Assembly (NCBI GenBank): GCA_964607965.1
Contig: CAZSMH010000029.1
Location: 1 to 18,988 of the forward strand
From: SZUA-584 sp964607965
Lineage (GTDB): Bacteria; Bacillota; Clostridia; Christensenellales; SZUA-584
Direction of reading: 5' to 3'
DNA: 18,988 nucleotides
Each line of letters begins with the position of its first letter. The stretch's first letter is position 1. The notes beneath the pieces were generated by a model. That model was not told where the DNA came from. It worked only from the letters and a program-made list of their open reading frames with translations, and made no database searches. Positions 1 through 5,957 of this stretch are shown piece by piece. The position numbers and the translations under genes are program-made.

Positions 1-459
1 CAGCACTTGCTGCAGGTTACACAGATTTTCTATAACGAAAACACCCCTGTGCGCGCAGTATTTGTCCATGGGTGTATGCTGCTCACCTCGCCTTATGCCC
101 GCTGCGTCTATGCCTATATAGCGAACGCGCTTATCAAGCAGAGAGTCTATAAGCGCCAATGAAAGCTGAGGGTGGTCAGAAAAGTATTGCGGAGTGCCGT
201 AAGGCGTTTTATCAATAAATCCGGTGTAAAGCATCACAAAATCGCCCTCGGAAATATCACAGAGCGGCAGAGAATCAATATCTTTGCCGGCATTTGATAC
301 GTCAAAAACTATGGCGGGGCATATAGCATGCTGCAAATCGAAACTTTTATCCGTAACGTCAAAATGAGTTCCAATATGTCCGAATGCCGTCATTTTTTCG
401 TTGGCAAAAGCCTTATCAATATGACTTTTTGAAACGCAGAACGTAAGATCTATTAGCAT
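1..459 (-). CDS. Cyclase-family metal hydrolase (kynurenine formamidase-like), 3' end cut by window edge
   Basis: The reverse strand reads 153 codons from ATG at 459 to the window edge without a stop. The protein begins with an IDLT-type strand and carries GHIGTHFD at residues 27-34, which is the HxGTHxD metal-binding signature of the cyclase/kynurenine formamidase family. The segment GIDAAGIRR (117-124) and the later IENLCNL fit the C-terminal half of these roughly 200-residue enzymes, so about 50 residues are probably missing. Family members hydrolyse amide or lactone bonds with bound divalent metal; the substrate here is unknown. The start lies 4 bases after the DUF134 stop and has no clear ribosome binding site, so translation is probably coupled to the upstream gene. 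It is the distal gene of the DUF5320-DUF134 operon. Confidence 0.85.
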   Translation of the reverse strand, partial: MLIDLTFCVSKSHIDKAFANEKMTAFGHIGTHFDVTDKSFDLQHAICPAIVFDVSNAGKDIDSLPLCDISEGDFVMLYTGFIDKTPYGTPQYFSDHPQLSLALIDSLLDKRVRYIGIDAAGIRRGEQHTPMDKYCAHRGVFVIENLCNLQQVL

Positions 460-463
460 TATC

Positions 464-823
464 TTAAAAGCCGTGTCTGCGGCGTACGTGCCGCCTGCCG
501 CAGTTCTCGCATAAAGACGGGTCTTTATGTTTGGGACAAAGCTTGTAATCTCCGCCGCGAATATTAAGAATACGGCCATCAACGAGACTCTTAGCTATTT
601 TTGCCCGTGCATCTGTATAAAGGCGCTGCACGGTAGATCGTGCCACTCCCAGCTCATTGGCGCACTGTGCCTGGTCCATTCCCTCGTGGTCAATGAGTCT
701 TATCGTCTCATATTCTTCGACGCTGAGAACTACCGGGTCTCCGGTTTCCCCGGCTCCCTGCGGTCCGAATACGCTGCACTCGGGCATAGAGCATATAATC
801 TTTTGTTTCCGCGGCCTTGGCAT
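464..823 (-). CDS. DUF134-family HTH DNA-binding protein, probable local regulator
   Basis: This 119-residue protein starts at ATG 823, chosen because GAGGAG stands 7 bases upstream and the MPRPRK opening is typical of DUF134. The central block (about 31-95) contains the acidic EEYETIRLIDHEG stretch, a helix-turn-helix like sigma region 4 with ARSTVQR at 61-67, and the GGDY motif near 90. The family is regarded as putative DNA-binding regulators, commonly found beside NifX/NifB-like, DUF5320 and Mrp genes. Cys11, Cys16 and a C-terminal cluster (C96, H99, C105, C108) could bind a metal or Fe-S cluster; that is inference. It lies between the DUF5320 gene and the cyclase-family gene in one minus-strand operon. 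A plausible target is the divergent control region at 1180-1310. Confidence 0.9.
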   Translation of the reverse strand: MPRPRKQKIICSMPECSVFGPQGAGETGDPVVLSVEEYETIRLIDHEGMDQAQCANELGVARSTVQRLYTDARAKIAKSLVDGRILNIRGGDYKLCPKHKDPSLCENCGRRHVRRRHGF

Positions 824-841
824 AAGCAATCTCCTCAAAAA

Positions 842-872
842 TAAAACAGTCCCGTCATATGGGACTATTTTA
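842..872 (-). terminator. Hairpin between DUF5320 and DUF134 genes, likely partial terminator
   Basis: AGTCCC (848-853) pairs with GGGACT (861-866) around a 7-base loop, and AT-rich flanks extend the stem past one mismatch. Read on the minus strand, the stem is followed by GTTTTATTTTT, a fair U-tract. It sits inside the operon, so it probably attenuates DUF134 expression relative to DUF5320 or protects an mRNA end. Confidence 0.5.
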
Positions 873-917
873 TCATAATAAGATAATAATCTCAAAACTA
901 TTTGATAAATAAGCAGT

Positions 918-1160
918 CTATATATCCGTATCTTTCTGTGTAGACCGCAGTTTATCAGTAAGCTCGGCAATCTGTCTGCGAAGCTTGATAACTTCTGCAC
1001 TGTTGCCACCAGATGTACCGAAACGCCTTCCGCTACATCTGCCGCGCCGCGCATAACCGACACAGCCGATGCTTTGCTTGCGTGCCGCTCCGCAGATGCC
1101 AAAACCGCCTCCGGTACCCGGGCCTTCGCCCATGGGGCCTGTTCCATCAAATCCCGGCAT
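918..1160 (-). CDS. DUF5320-family small Gly/Cys-rich protein
   Basis: The ATG at 1160 has GGAGG 8 bases upstream and gives an 80-residue protein that opens MPGFDGTGPMGEGPGTGGG, the hallmark Gly-rich start of DUF5320. A basic, cysteine-containing middle (about 24-48, with CGAARK, GCVGYARRGRC) is followed by a short charged helix (about 56-75) that could form a coiled coil. The family has no proven function but occurs repeatedly beside NifX/NifB-like proteins, DUF134 regulators and Mrp/Nbp35 ATPases, so a role in Fe-S or metal cofactor handling is often proposed. Here it is the first gene of the minus-strand operon, behind a consensus promoter and opposite Mrp. An in-frame ATG six codons upstream lies before the ribosome binding site and was rejected as the start. 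Confidence 0.85.
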   Translation of the reverse strand: MPGFDGTGPMGEGPGTGGGFGICGAARKQSIGCVGYARRGRCSGRRFGTSGGNSAEVIKLRRQIAELTDKLRSTQKDTDI

Positions 1161-1185
1161 TTTATAAACCTCCTCCAATTATAAT

Positions 1186-1235
1186 ATAGGCATATACCCA
1201 AAACCAATATCATTATATATCGGTAATGGGCATAT
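1186..1235 (-). promoter_or_regulatory. Paired operator-like motifs ATATGCCYAT upstream of DUF5320
   Basis: On the minus strand ATATGCCCAT (1226-1235) lies in the promoter spacer right behind the -35 box, and ATATGCCTAT (1186-1195) lies just downstream of the expected transcription start. They match at 9 of 10 bases. A related ACATATGACAT lies on the plus strand at 1297-1307, near the expected mrp start. Their placement is what a repressor would need. That the DUF134 protein binds them is inference. Confidence 0.45.
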
Positions 1236-1240
1236 GTCAA
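1212..1240 (-). promoter_or_regulatory. Consensus sigma-A promoter for DUF5320-DUF134-cyclase operon
   Basis: The minus strand shows TTGACA (1240-1235), a 17-base spacer and TATAAT (1217-1212), a perfect match to the consensus. The expected start is near 1205, about 45 bases before the DUF5320 start codon. An AT-rich tract (1241-1259) lies directly upstream, like an UP element, and is shared with the divergent mrp promoter. Confidence 0.85.
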
Positions 1241-1259
1241 ATAATTTTTTTTGTTTTTA

Positions 1260-1288
1260 TTGACAAAGCGGCAGCGTACGCATACTAT
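1260..1288 (+). promoter_or_regulatory. Sigma-A promoter for mrp
   Basis: TTGACA (1260-1265), a 17-base spacer and TACTAT (1283-1288, 4 of 6 matches) point toward mrp. The -35 boxes of this and the divergent promoter are only 19 bases apart, and the DNA between them is almost pure A/T. The expected start is near 1295. Confidence 0.7.
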
Positions 1289-1325
1289 TTATAAGTGACA
1301 TATGACATAAAAGGAGTAAACAACT

Positions 1326-2162
1326 ATGGCAGACTGTGACAACTGCCCGTCTAAGGGCAAATGCAGCGATACGGAAAACTGCAGCATAAAAAATAATCCA
1401 TACAGCAATGTAAAGCGTGTTATAGGAGTGATGAGCGGCAAAGGCGGTGTGGGAAAATCCACGGTTTCGGTGCTGCTTGCAAAAGCGCTTATAGAGCAGG
1501 GCTATAAAGTGGGCATATTAGATGCGGATATAACAGGGCCTAGCATACCCCGGCTGCTTGGGATAAAAGATGCAAAAATTGAACAGAGCGAAATGGGGCT
1601 TTTGCCCGCTAAAGCTTCGGGAATAAGCGTGATGTCGTTAAATCTGCTGCTTGAAGACGAAATGCAGCCGGTTATCTGGCGCGGACCGATACTTGCCGGA
1701 ACAGTTAAACAGTTCTGGGAAGAGGTTTTCTGGGGAGAGCTTGATTATCTTATAATTGATATGCCGCCCGGAACGGGCGATGTTCCGCTTACCGTAATGC
1801 AGTCTATTCCCTTAAGCGGCATGGTAATCGTCAGCGTACCGCAGGACATGGTTTCTATGATAGTATCAAAAGCGGTAAAAATGGTTGAGATGATGAAAAT
1901 AAGGCTGTTTGGAGTAGTGCAAAACTTTGCCCTGCTTACCTGCCCCGAGTGCGGCAAGGAAATACGGCTTTTTGGCGACGCTCAGGACGATTTCCAAAAA
2001 CGCAGCGGCGTACGGCTATTAGGAGAGCTGCCCATGGCTGCTGAACTCTCCCAGATAACTAACGAGGGGCTTGTTGTTGCCGACAAGCAGATTAATGATA
2101 CGATGGACAGCATTGCAAAGCAGGTTGCGGCAGCCGCGGACGCTGACTTGAGAAACGAATAA
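1326..2162 (+). CDS. mrp: Mrp/Nbp35/ApbC-type P-loop Fe-S cluster carrier ATPase
   Basis: The 278-residue protein has a deviant Walker A motif SGKGGVGKST (37-46), the DADITGPS switch region (66-73), Walker B IIDMPPGTGD (143-152) and a CPEC pair at C206/C209, which in Mrp/Nbp35 proteins bridges an Fe-S cluster across the dimer. Its N-terminus is cysteine-rich (C4, C7, C13, C19), resembling but not matching the CX13CX2CX5C ferredoxin-like motif of Nbp35. These cytosolic ATPases carry 4Fe-4S clusters to target apoproteins. AAGGAG lies 9 bases before the ATG. It is divergent from the DUF5320-DUF134 operon, a pairing that supports a shared role in Fe-S or metal cofactor chemistry. The usual Mrp N-terminal MIP18-like domain is absent, so this is the short form. 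Confidence 0.92.
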   Translation: MADCDNCPSKGKCSDTENCSIKNNPYSNVKRVIGVMSGKGGVGKSTVSVLLAKALIEQGYKVGILDADITGPSIPRLLGIKDAKIEQSEMGLLPAKASGISVMSLNLLLEDEMQPVIWRGPILAGTVKQFWEEVFWGELDYLIIDMPPGTGDVPLTVMQSIPLSGMVIVSVPQDMVSMIVSKAVKMVEMMKIRLFGVVQNFALLTCPECGKEIRLFGDAQDDFQKRSGVRLLGELPMAAELSQITNEGLVVADKQINDTMDSIAKQVAAAADADLRNE

Positions 2163-2187
2163 AATATTATTTAAAAAGCTTATTTAT

Positions 2188-2234
2188 AAAACCATGGTTT
2201 CCCGTGATGCAGCAATAGGGATTCCATGTTTTTT
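2188..2234 (+). terminator. Imperfect hairpin terminator after mrp
   Basis: AAACCATGG..TCCC (2189-2203) pairs imperfectly with GGGA..CCATGTTT (2218-2231), with a small internal loop and one bulge, and is followed by a T-run to 2234. It stands between convergent mrp and the lipoprotein gene. The mismatches lower certainty. Confidence 0.5.
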
Positions 2235-2264
2235 ATTCATACTGTAAAAGTGAAATTGATGATA

Positions 2265-2957
2265 CTACTCAAATATCTTCGGACGGCCGAACGTGTTCCA
2301 GTTATTATTCTGAATAACGCCGCCGCGCACTATGTCGTAATATACCCTCTTGTCAATAGTGCGTTTTAGCACAACACCACAGAACCCGCTTACAGCCTCA
2401 TAAATAAATCCGTGGCGGCCGACTATTCCCATATGCACTATACGCCCTTCGGGGTTTGTTACAAATACCAAATCACCGGGGCGCAGCTCTTCTTTTGCAA
2501 CAGGCATGCAGTAATCGTTGTATGTATCGTGAGCCGTCCTGTCAGTATATTTGTCGTAGAATCCAAGCTCGTTGGCTGCATACCACCAAAGCCCGCTGCA
2601 GTCCCAGCAGTAGTCCTGAGGAAAACGGTGCCCTTCACGCTGCGCAGCCGAAGCTATACCGCGAAAGTATTCCAGCCGCCCGCCGTCAAAGTAATCGGGG
2701 TATATATCATACGTATTATCAATAAACTCGTCAGTAATGGCATTCCCCTGACCGCCGAAAACATATTGCCCCCCGATGCACCCGTCAAGTAAATCCATCA
2801 ACCTCGCTATATCGCCTTGAGGTTCTTCTTCGCCTGCGTACTTATGCTCGTAATACGCGCGTTCCCTCTCTGTTTCTTCGGCGGACGGCGCACAACCAGA
2901 TAAAATAAAAAGTACTAAGGCAAGCAAAAATAACTTATTTTTTATTATAGTATTCAT
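2265..2957 (-). CDS. NlpC/P60-type cell-wall hydrolase lipoprotein
   Basis: The 230-residue protein opens with a lysine-flanked hydrophobic signal and lipobox LSGC, so Cys22 should be lipidated and the protein anchored outside the membrane. The C-terminal domain has YCWDCSG with catalytic Cys120, an HMGIV strand with His175, and RPGDLVF (159-165), the order seen in NlpC/P60 cysteine peptidases that cut peptidoglycan stem peptides. At the third polar position, where IHA is usual, it reads IYEA (Glu187), a tolerated but uncommon variation. The exact bond cut is unknown. The start is the only Met before the signal peptide; no ribosome binding site precedes it and a promoter lies unusually close. 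It is divergent from a D-Ala-D-Ala carboxypeptidase homologue, so both probably act in wall remodelling. Confidence 0.85.
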   Translation of the reverse strand: MNTIIKNKLFLLALVLFILSGCAPSAEETERERAYYEHKYAGEEEPQGDIARLMDLLDGCIGGQYVFGGQGNAITDEFIDNTYDIYPDYFDGGRLEYFRGIASAAQREGHRFPQDYCWDCSGLWWYAANELGFYDKYTDRTAHDTYNDYCMPVAKEELRPGDLVFVTNPEGRIVHMGIVGRHGFIYEAVSGFCGVVLKRTIDKRVYYDIVRGGVIQNNNWNTFGRPKIFE

Positions 2958-2965
2958 ATCTTCAA

Positions 2966-2994
2966 ATTATATACTATCATCAGCCGCTGTTCAA
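2966..2994 (-). promoter_or_regulatory. Promoter of the NlpC/P60 lipoprotein gene, implying an almost leaderless mRNA
   Basis: The minus strand shows TTGAAC (2994-2989), a 17-base spacer and TATAAT (2971-2966). The -10 box is only 8 bases from the start codon at 2957, so transcription should begin 1 to 3 bases before the ATG. Confidence 0.65.
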
Positions 2995-3069
2995 GATTCA
3001 ACGGAGGAATTGCAAAGAATATGCTTATAGCCTTTCGGAAAAACTATAAAAAAACAGGAGATATCAAAT

Positions 3070-4206
3070 ATGAAAAAAATATTTATCGCTGTTGCGGCCG
3101 TAATCCTTCTGTGTGCGGCGCCAAAGGCCGCGGCGGCAGGCTTTGACTCTAAAGCAAAGGCAGCAATACTTATAGACGCTGGCTCCGGCGACGTTCTTTA
3201 TGAACTTAATGCGGATGAACAGCTTGAATGCGCAAGCGTATCCAAAATAATGTCACTGCTGCTTTTTTGCGAATCGGAGAAAACCGGTCGTCTTTCTCTT
3301 TCCGACACCGTTACAATAAGCTCGCATGCTGCGTCTATGCGCGGAACGAGAGTGTTTCTGGATGCTAATACTAACCACATCGCAGAAAACCTGTTAAAGG
3401 CGGCAGTGGTGTGCAGCGCTAATGACGCGTGCGTTGCCCTGGCAGAAAAAATCGCCGGAAGCGAGCAGGCATTCGTAGAGATGATGAACAAAAAAGCTCA
3501 GGTACTGGGGCTTGGCGCAAGTTTTGAAAACGCGACGGGCTTAGGAACGGCAAATAAAATGAGCGCAAGAGACGCAGCAGCCATATGCCGCGAACTGTTA
3601 AAATATGATTTAGCCTATAAGTTCAGCGGTATTTGGATGGAGAACTACATTCACCCCGACGGGCGCGAAACGGAAATGGTTAACCAGAACCGTCTTGTGC
3701 GTTTCTACGAAGGCTGCGACGGGTTTGCTACTGGTTCATCTGCGTCAGCCGGATACTGTCTTGCCGCAACAGTTAAAAGAGAAGGAGGCCGCTTCATTTA
3801 TGTTTCGCTGGGGGCACCTAACAGTGCTACGCGGTTTGATGAAGCAAAAGGCGCTTTCGATTATGCATTCGCAGGGTTTACGTCAAAAACTGTAGTCCGG
3901 CAGGGACAGCAGCTTGCAGGCAATCTTGCTGTGTCGGGCGGAACGCAGCCGTTTATTAACGTATACGCAGCAAAAGAATTCTCTCTGCTTTTAGAAAAAG
4001 GTAAGGAGGGTTCTCTGGAAAAAGAACTCGTGCTGCTGGAAGATATACGCGCCCCACTTGAAGAGGGAGAAGTATTAGGATATCTTAAGATTTTGCTCGA
4101 TGGCAAGGAAATTGGGCGAGTCGATGCAATAACAGGCCAGAGCGTTGATGTGCTAAATTTCTTAAATGCTTTTCGGCGGATAATGGTTTGGTGGCTTTTC
4201 GCTTAA
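3070..4206 (+). CDS. D-alanyl-D-alanine carboxypeptidase family protein (DacF/PBP5-like, S11) with altered KTG motif
   Basis: The 378-residue protein has a cleavable signal peptide (1-23, AAAA before GFDS), then the penicillin-binding fold: SVSK at 56-59 (nucleophile Ser56, Lys59), SAN at 116-118, and a C-terminal beta-rich PBP5_C-like domain from about 275 with a hydrophobic/amphipathic tail (IMVWWLF) for membrane attachment. S11 enzymes remove the terminal D-Ala from peptidoglycan stems outside the cell. The third motif, usually DGxKTGxT, reads DGFATGSS (217-224): the lysine is replaced by alanine. It may therefore be weakly active or non-catalytic. AGGAG lies 9 bases before the ATG. Length and domain order otherwise match DacF/DacB proteins. 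It is followed after 55 bases by surE. Confidence 0.88.
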   Translation: MKKIFIAVAAVILLCAAPKAAAAGFDSKAKAAILIDAGSGDVLYELNADEQLECASVSKIMSLLLFCESEKTGRLSLSDTVTISSHAASMRGTRVFLDANTNHIAENLLKAAVVCSANDACVALAEKIAGSEQAFVEMMNKKAQVLGLGASFENATGLGTANKMSARDAAAICRELLKYDLAYKFSGIWMENYIHPDGRETEMVNQNRLVRFYEGCDGFATGSSASAGYCLAATVKREGGRFIYVSLGAPNSATRFDEAKGAFDYAFAGFTSKTVVRQGQQLAGNLAVSGGTQPFINVYAAKEFSLLLEKGKEGSLEKELVLLEDIRAPLEEGEVLGYLKILLDGKEIGRVDAITGQSVDVLNFLNAFRRIMVWWLFA

Positions 4207-4261
4207 ACCCGCGTTGACAGCATCAATCGCCTTACGATAGAATGTGAGGCGGAGGGAGAAT

Positions 4262-5038
4262 ATGCGCATACTTATTGTCAACGACGACGGCATACATGCA
4301 AAAGGGTTGCGCACTTTGGCAGCGCGTCTTGCGCGCAACCATGAAGTCACGGTTGTTGCGCCCGAATCCGAAAAAAGTGCGACTTCCCACGCCATCACAA
4401 TATACCGCCCGCTCCGTGCCAAAAAGACGGAATATGCAGGTCTTGAGGGCGCAAACTGTTATGTGGTGGACGGGCTTCCCGTAGACTGCACTAAGATTGG
4501 GTTAAGCCACCTTATGCAGGGAAAAGCAGATATTGTTGTTTCGGGAATAAATCACGGGCCTAACCTCGGTTCGGATATTATATATTCGGGTACCGTCGCG
4601 GCGGCGCTTGACGCCGTTATTATGGGCTATAAGGCGCTTGCGGTATCGATTGCTGCGCACGCGCCGGTTCATTTTGATTCTGCAGCCGAGATTGCGGCAA
4701 GGCTTATTGACGGCGGACTGTTTGAAGGAGCGCATGATGATGTGCTTTACAACTTAAACGTGCCGGATTTGCCGCTTTGCAGGATAAAAGGGTTGAAAGC
4801 GGCTGTGCAGGCGCACACTGTATATGACGATTCCGTGGAACTGAGGGAAGACCCTCGCGGTAACAAATATATATGGATTACAGGTTCTATGCGCGAGATA
4901 AGCGGTGATAAAGATACCGATGCCTCTCTTATTGAAAGGGGCTTTGCAACCATAACTCCAATAAAACACGATTTTACCGCAAGGGACAAGATAAAAGCAC
5001 TTGAATGCAAGATTGAAAAACTGGAATTGCAAACTTGA
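4262..5038 (+). CDS. surE: 5'/3'-nucleotidase SurE
   Basis: The 258-residue protein starts MRILIVNDDG, with metal ligands Asp8 and Asp9, Ser39 in SATSHAIT, and Asn97 in SGINHGPNLG, followed by the SGTVAAALDA helix. These are the SurE signature residues. SurE is a cytosolic metal-dependent phosphatase that releases phosphate from nucleoside monophosphates and short polyphosphate. The start at 4262 follows GGAGGG by 5 bases; a start six codons earlier would overlap that site and was rejected. The C-terminal region (after about 235) is a charged helix, as in other SurE proteins that swap tails in the dimer. A promoter for the next gene appears to begin inside its last codons. Confidence 0.95.
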   Translation: MRILIVNDDGIHAKGLRTLAARLARNHEVTVVAPESEKSATSHAITIYRPLRAKKTEYAGLEGANCYVVDGLPVDCTKIGLSHLMQGKADIVVSGINHGPNLGSDIIYSGTVAAALDAVIMGYKALAVSIAAHAPVHFDSAAEIAARLIDGGLFEGAHDDVLYNLNVPDLPLCRIKGLKAAVQAHTVYDDSVELREDPRGNKYIWITGSMREISGDKDTDASLIERGFATITPIKHDFTARDKIKALECKIEKLELQT

Positions 5039-5055
5039 GCAAATCATGTTACAAT
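5027..5055 (+). promoter_or_regulatory. Putative promoter for the RpiR-type regulator
   Basis: TTGCAA (5027-5032), a 17-base spacer and TACAAT (5050-5055) lie across the end of surE, about 35 bases ahead of the regulator start. The match is good but the site could be fortuitous. Confidence 0.5.
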
Positions 5056-5090
5056 AATATCGTATACAACCGTATCTTGTAGGAGGAAAT

Positions 5091-5957
5091 ATGCAAGAAA
5101 ACGATATTATCAAAGTCATTGAAGAACAGCAATCAAAAATGAGCAAAGGGCACAGAGCCATTGCATCATATATAATAAACCATTATGATACCGCGGCTTT
5201 TATAACGGCGGCCAAGCTGGGCGATACTGTAGGGGTAAGCGAATCTACTGTAGTGCGCTTTGCCTGCGCGCTTGGATACGACGGCTACCCGGAACTGCAA
5301 AAAAAGCTGCAGAAGCTTATCCGTTCGCGGCTGACAAACGTGCAGCGTATGGGGCTTGGCGAGGATATACCCGAAGAAGATTTGGCTAGATGGTCGCTGC
5401 GAAACGATATTACCAGCCTTCGGCATATAAGAGAGGTTTTAGATTACGATATGATGCTGAAAGCAGCCGACTGCATACTGCAAGCAAACTATGTTTACAT
5501 TGTGGGCTTGCGTTCAAGCGCGCCGCTCGCACAGTTTTTCTGGTATTATTTAAACTATATAATCAGCAAAACAAGTCTTGTAACATCGAGCGCCGGCGGA
5601 GATATATTCGGGCAACTTATGCATGCCAGAGAGGGAGACCTTGTTATTGCCATCAGCTTCCCGCGTTATTCATCCCGAACCGTAGACGGCGCAAGCTTCG
5701 CCCGAAATAACGGGGCAAAGATAATAGCCGTCACAGACAACGCGTTATCGCCTCTGGCCAAGATTTCCGATGAAAACCTGTTTGTCTATTCGGATATGAA
5801 CCTGTTTGTAGATTCCCTTGTTGCGCCGATGAGCGTTTTAAGCGCGCTCGCACTTCTTATAGGAATGCGCAAGAAGGACGGGCTAAAGACTAATTTTGAG
5901 ATGCTGGAAGACTTATGGCGCAAGCATGAGGTATATACGGGCAAGGATATAAACTGA
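5091..5957 (+). CDS. MurR/RpiR family transcriptional regulator (HTH + SIS domain)
   Basis: The 288-residue protein has an N-terminal HTH domain (about 1-78, recognition helix around VSESTVVRFACALGYDGYPE) and a C-terminal SIS phosphosugar-binding domain (about 125-255, starting VYIVGLRSSAPLAQ, with DLVIAISFPRYSS). This is the MurR/RpiR architecture; such regulators usually sense sugar phosphates or amino-sugar intermediates. AGGAGG lies 4 to 5 bases before the ATG. Its TGA overlaps the ATG of the flavoprotein by one base, so both are probably made together. No sugar gene is adjacent, so the effector and targets are unknown. Confidence 0.92.
   Translation: MQENDIIKVIEEQQSKMSKGHRAIASYIINHYDTAAFITAAKLGDTVGVSESTVVRFACALGYDGYPELQKKLQKLIRSRLTNVQRMGLGEDIPEEDLARWSLRNDITSLRHIREVLDYDMMLKAADCILQANYVYIVGLRSSAPLAQFFWYYLNYIISKTSLVTSSAGGDIFGQLMHAREGDLVIAISFPRYSSRTVDGASFARNNGAKIIAVTDNALSPLAKISDENLFVYSDMNLFVDSLVAPMSVLSALALLIGMRKKDGLKTNFEMLEDLWRKHEVYTGKDIN

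Noticed and set aside
824..1240. Long N-terminal extension of the DUF134 frame back to 1240
   Set aside because: It would overlap the DUF5320 gene in another frame; the MPRPRK start at 823 has a good ribosome site and matches family length.
3021..3146. Small 41-codon frame overlapping the start of the carboxypeptidase gene, with GGAGG upstream
   Set aside because: The GGAGG is 13 bases away, the peptide becomes Gly/Arg-rich where it overlaps the signal peptide in another frame, and no leader function is visible.
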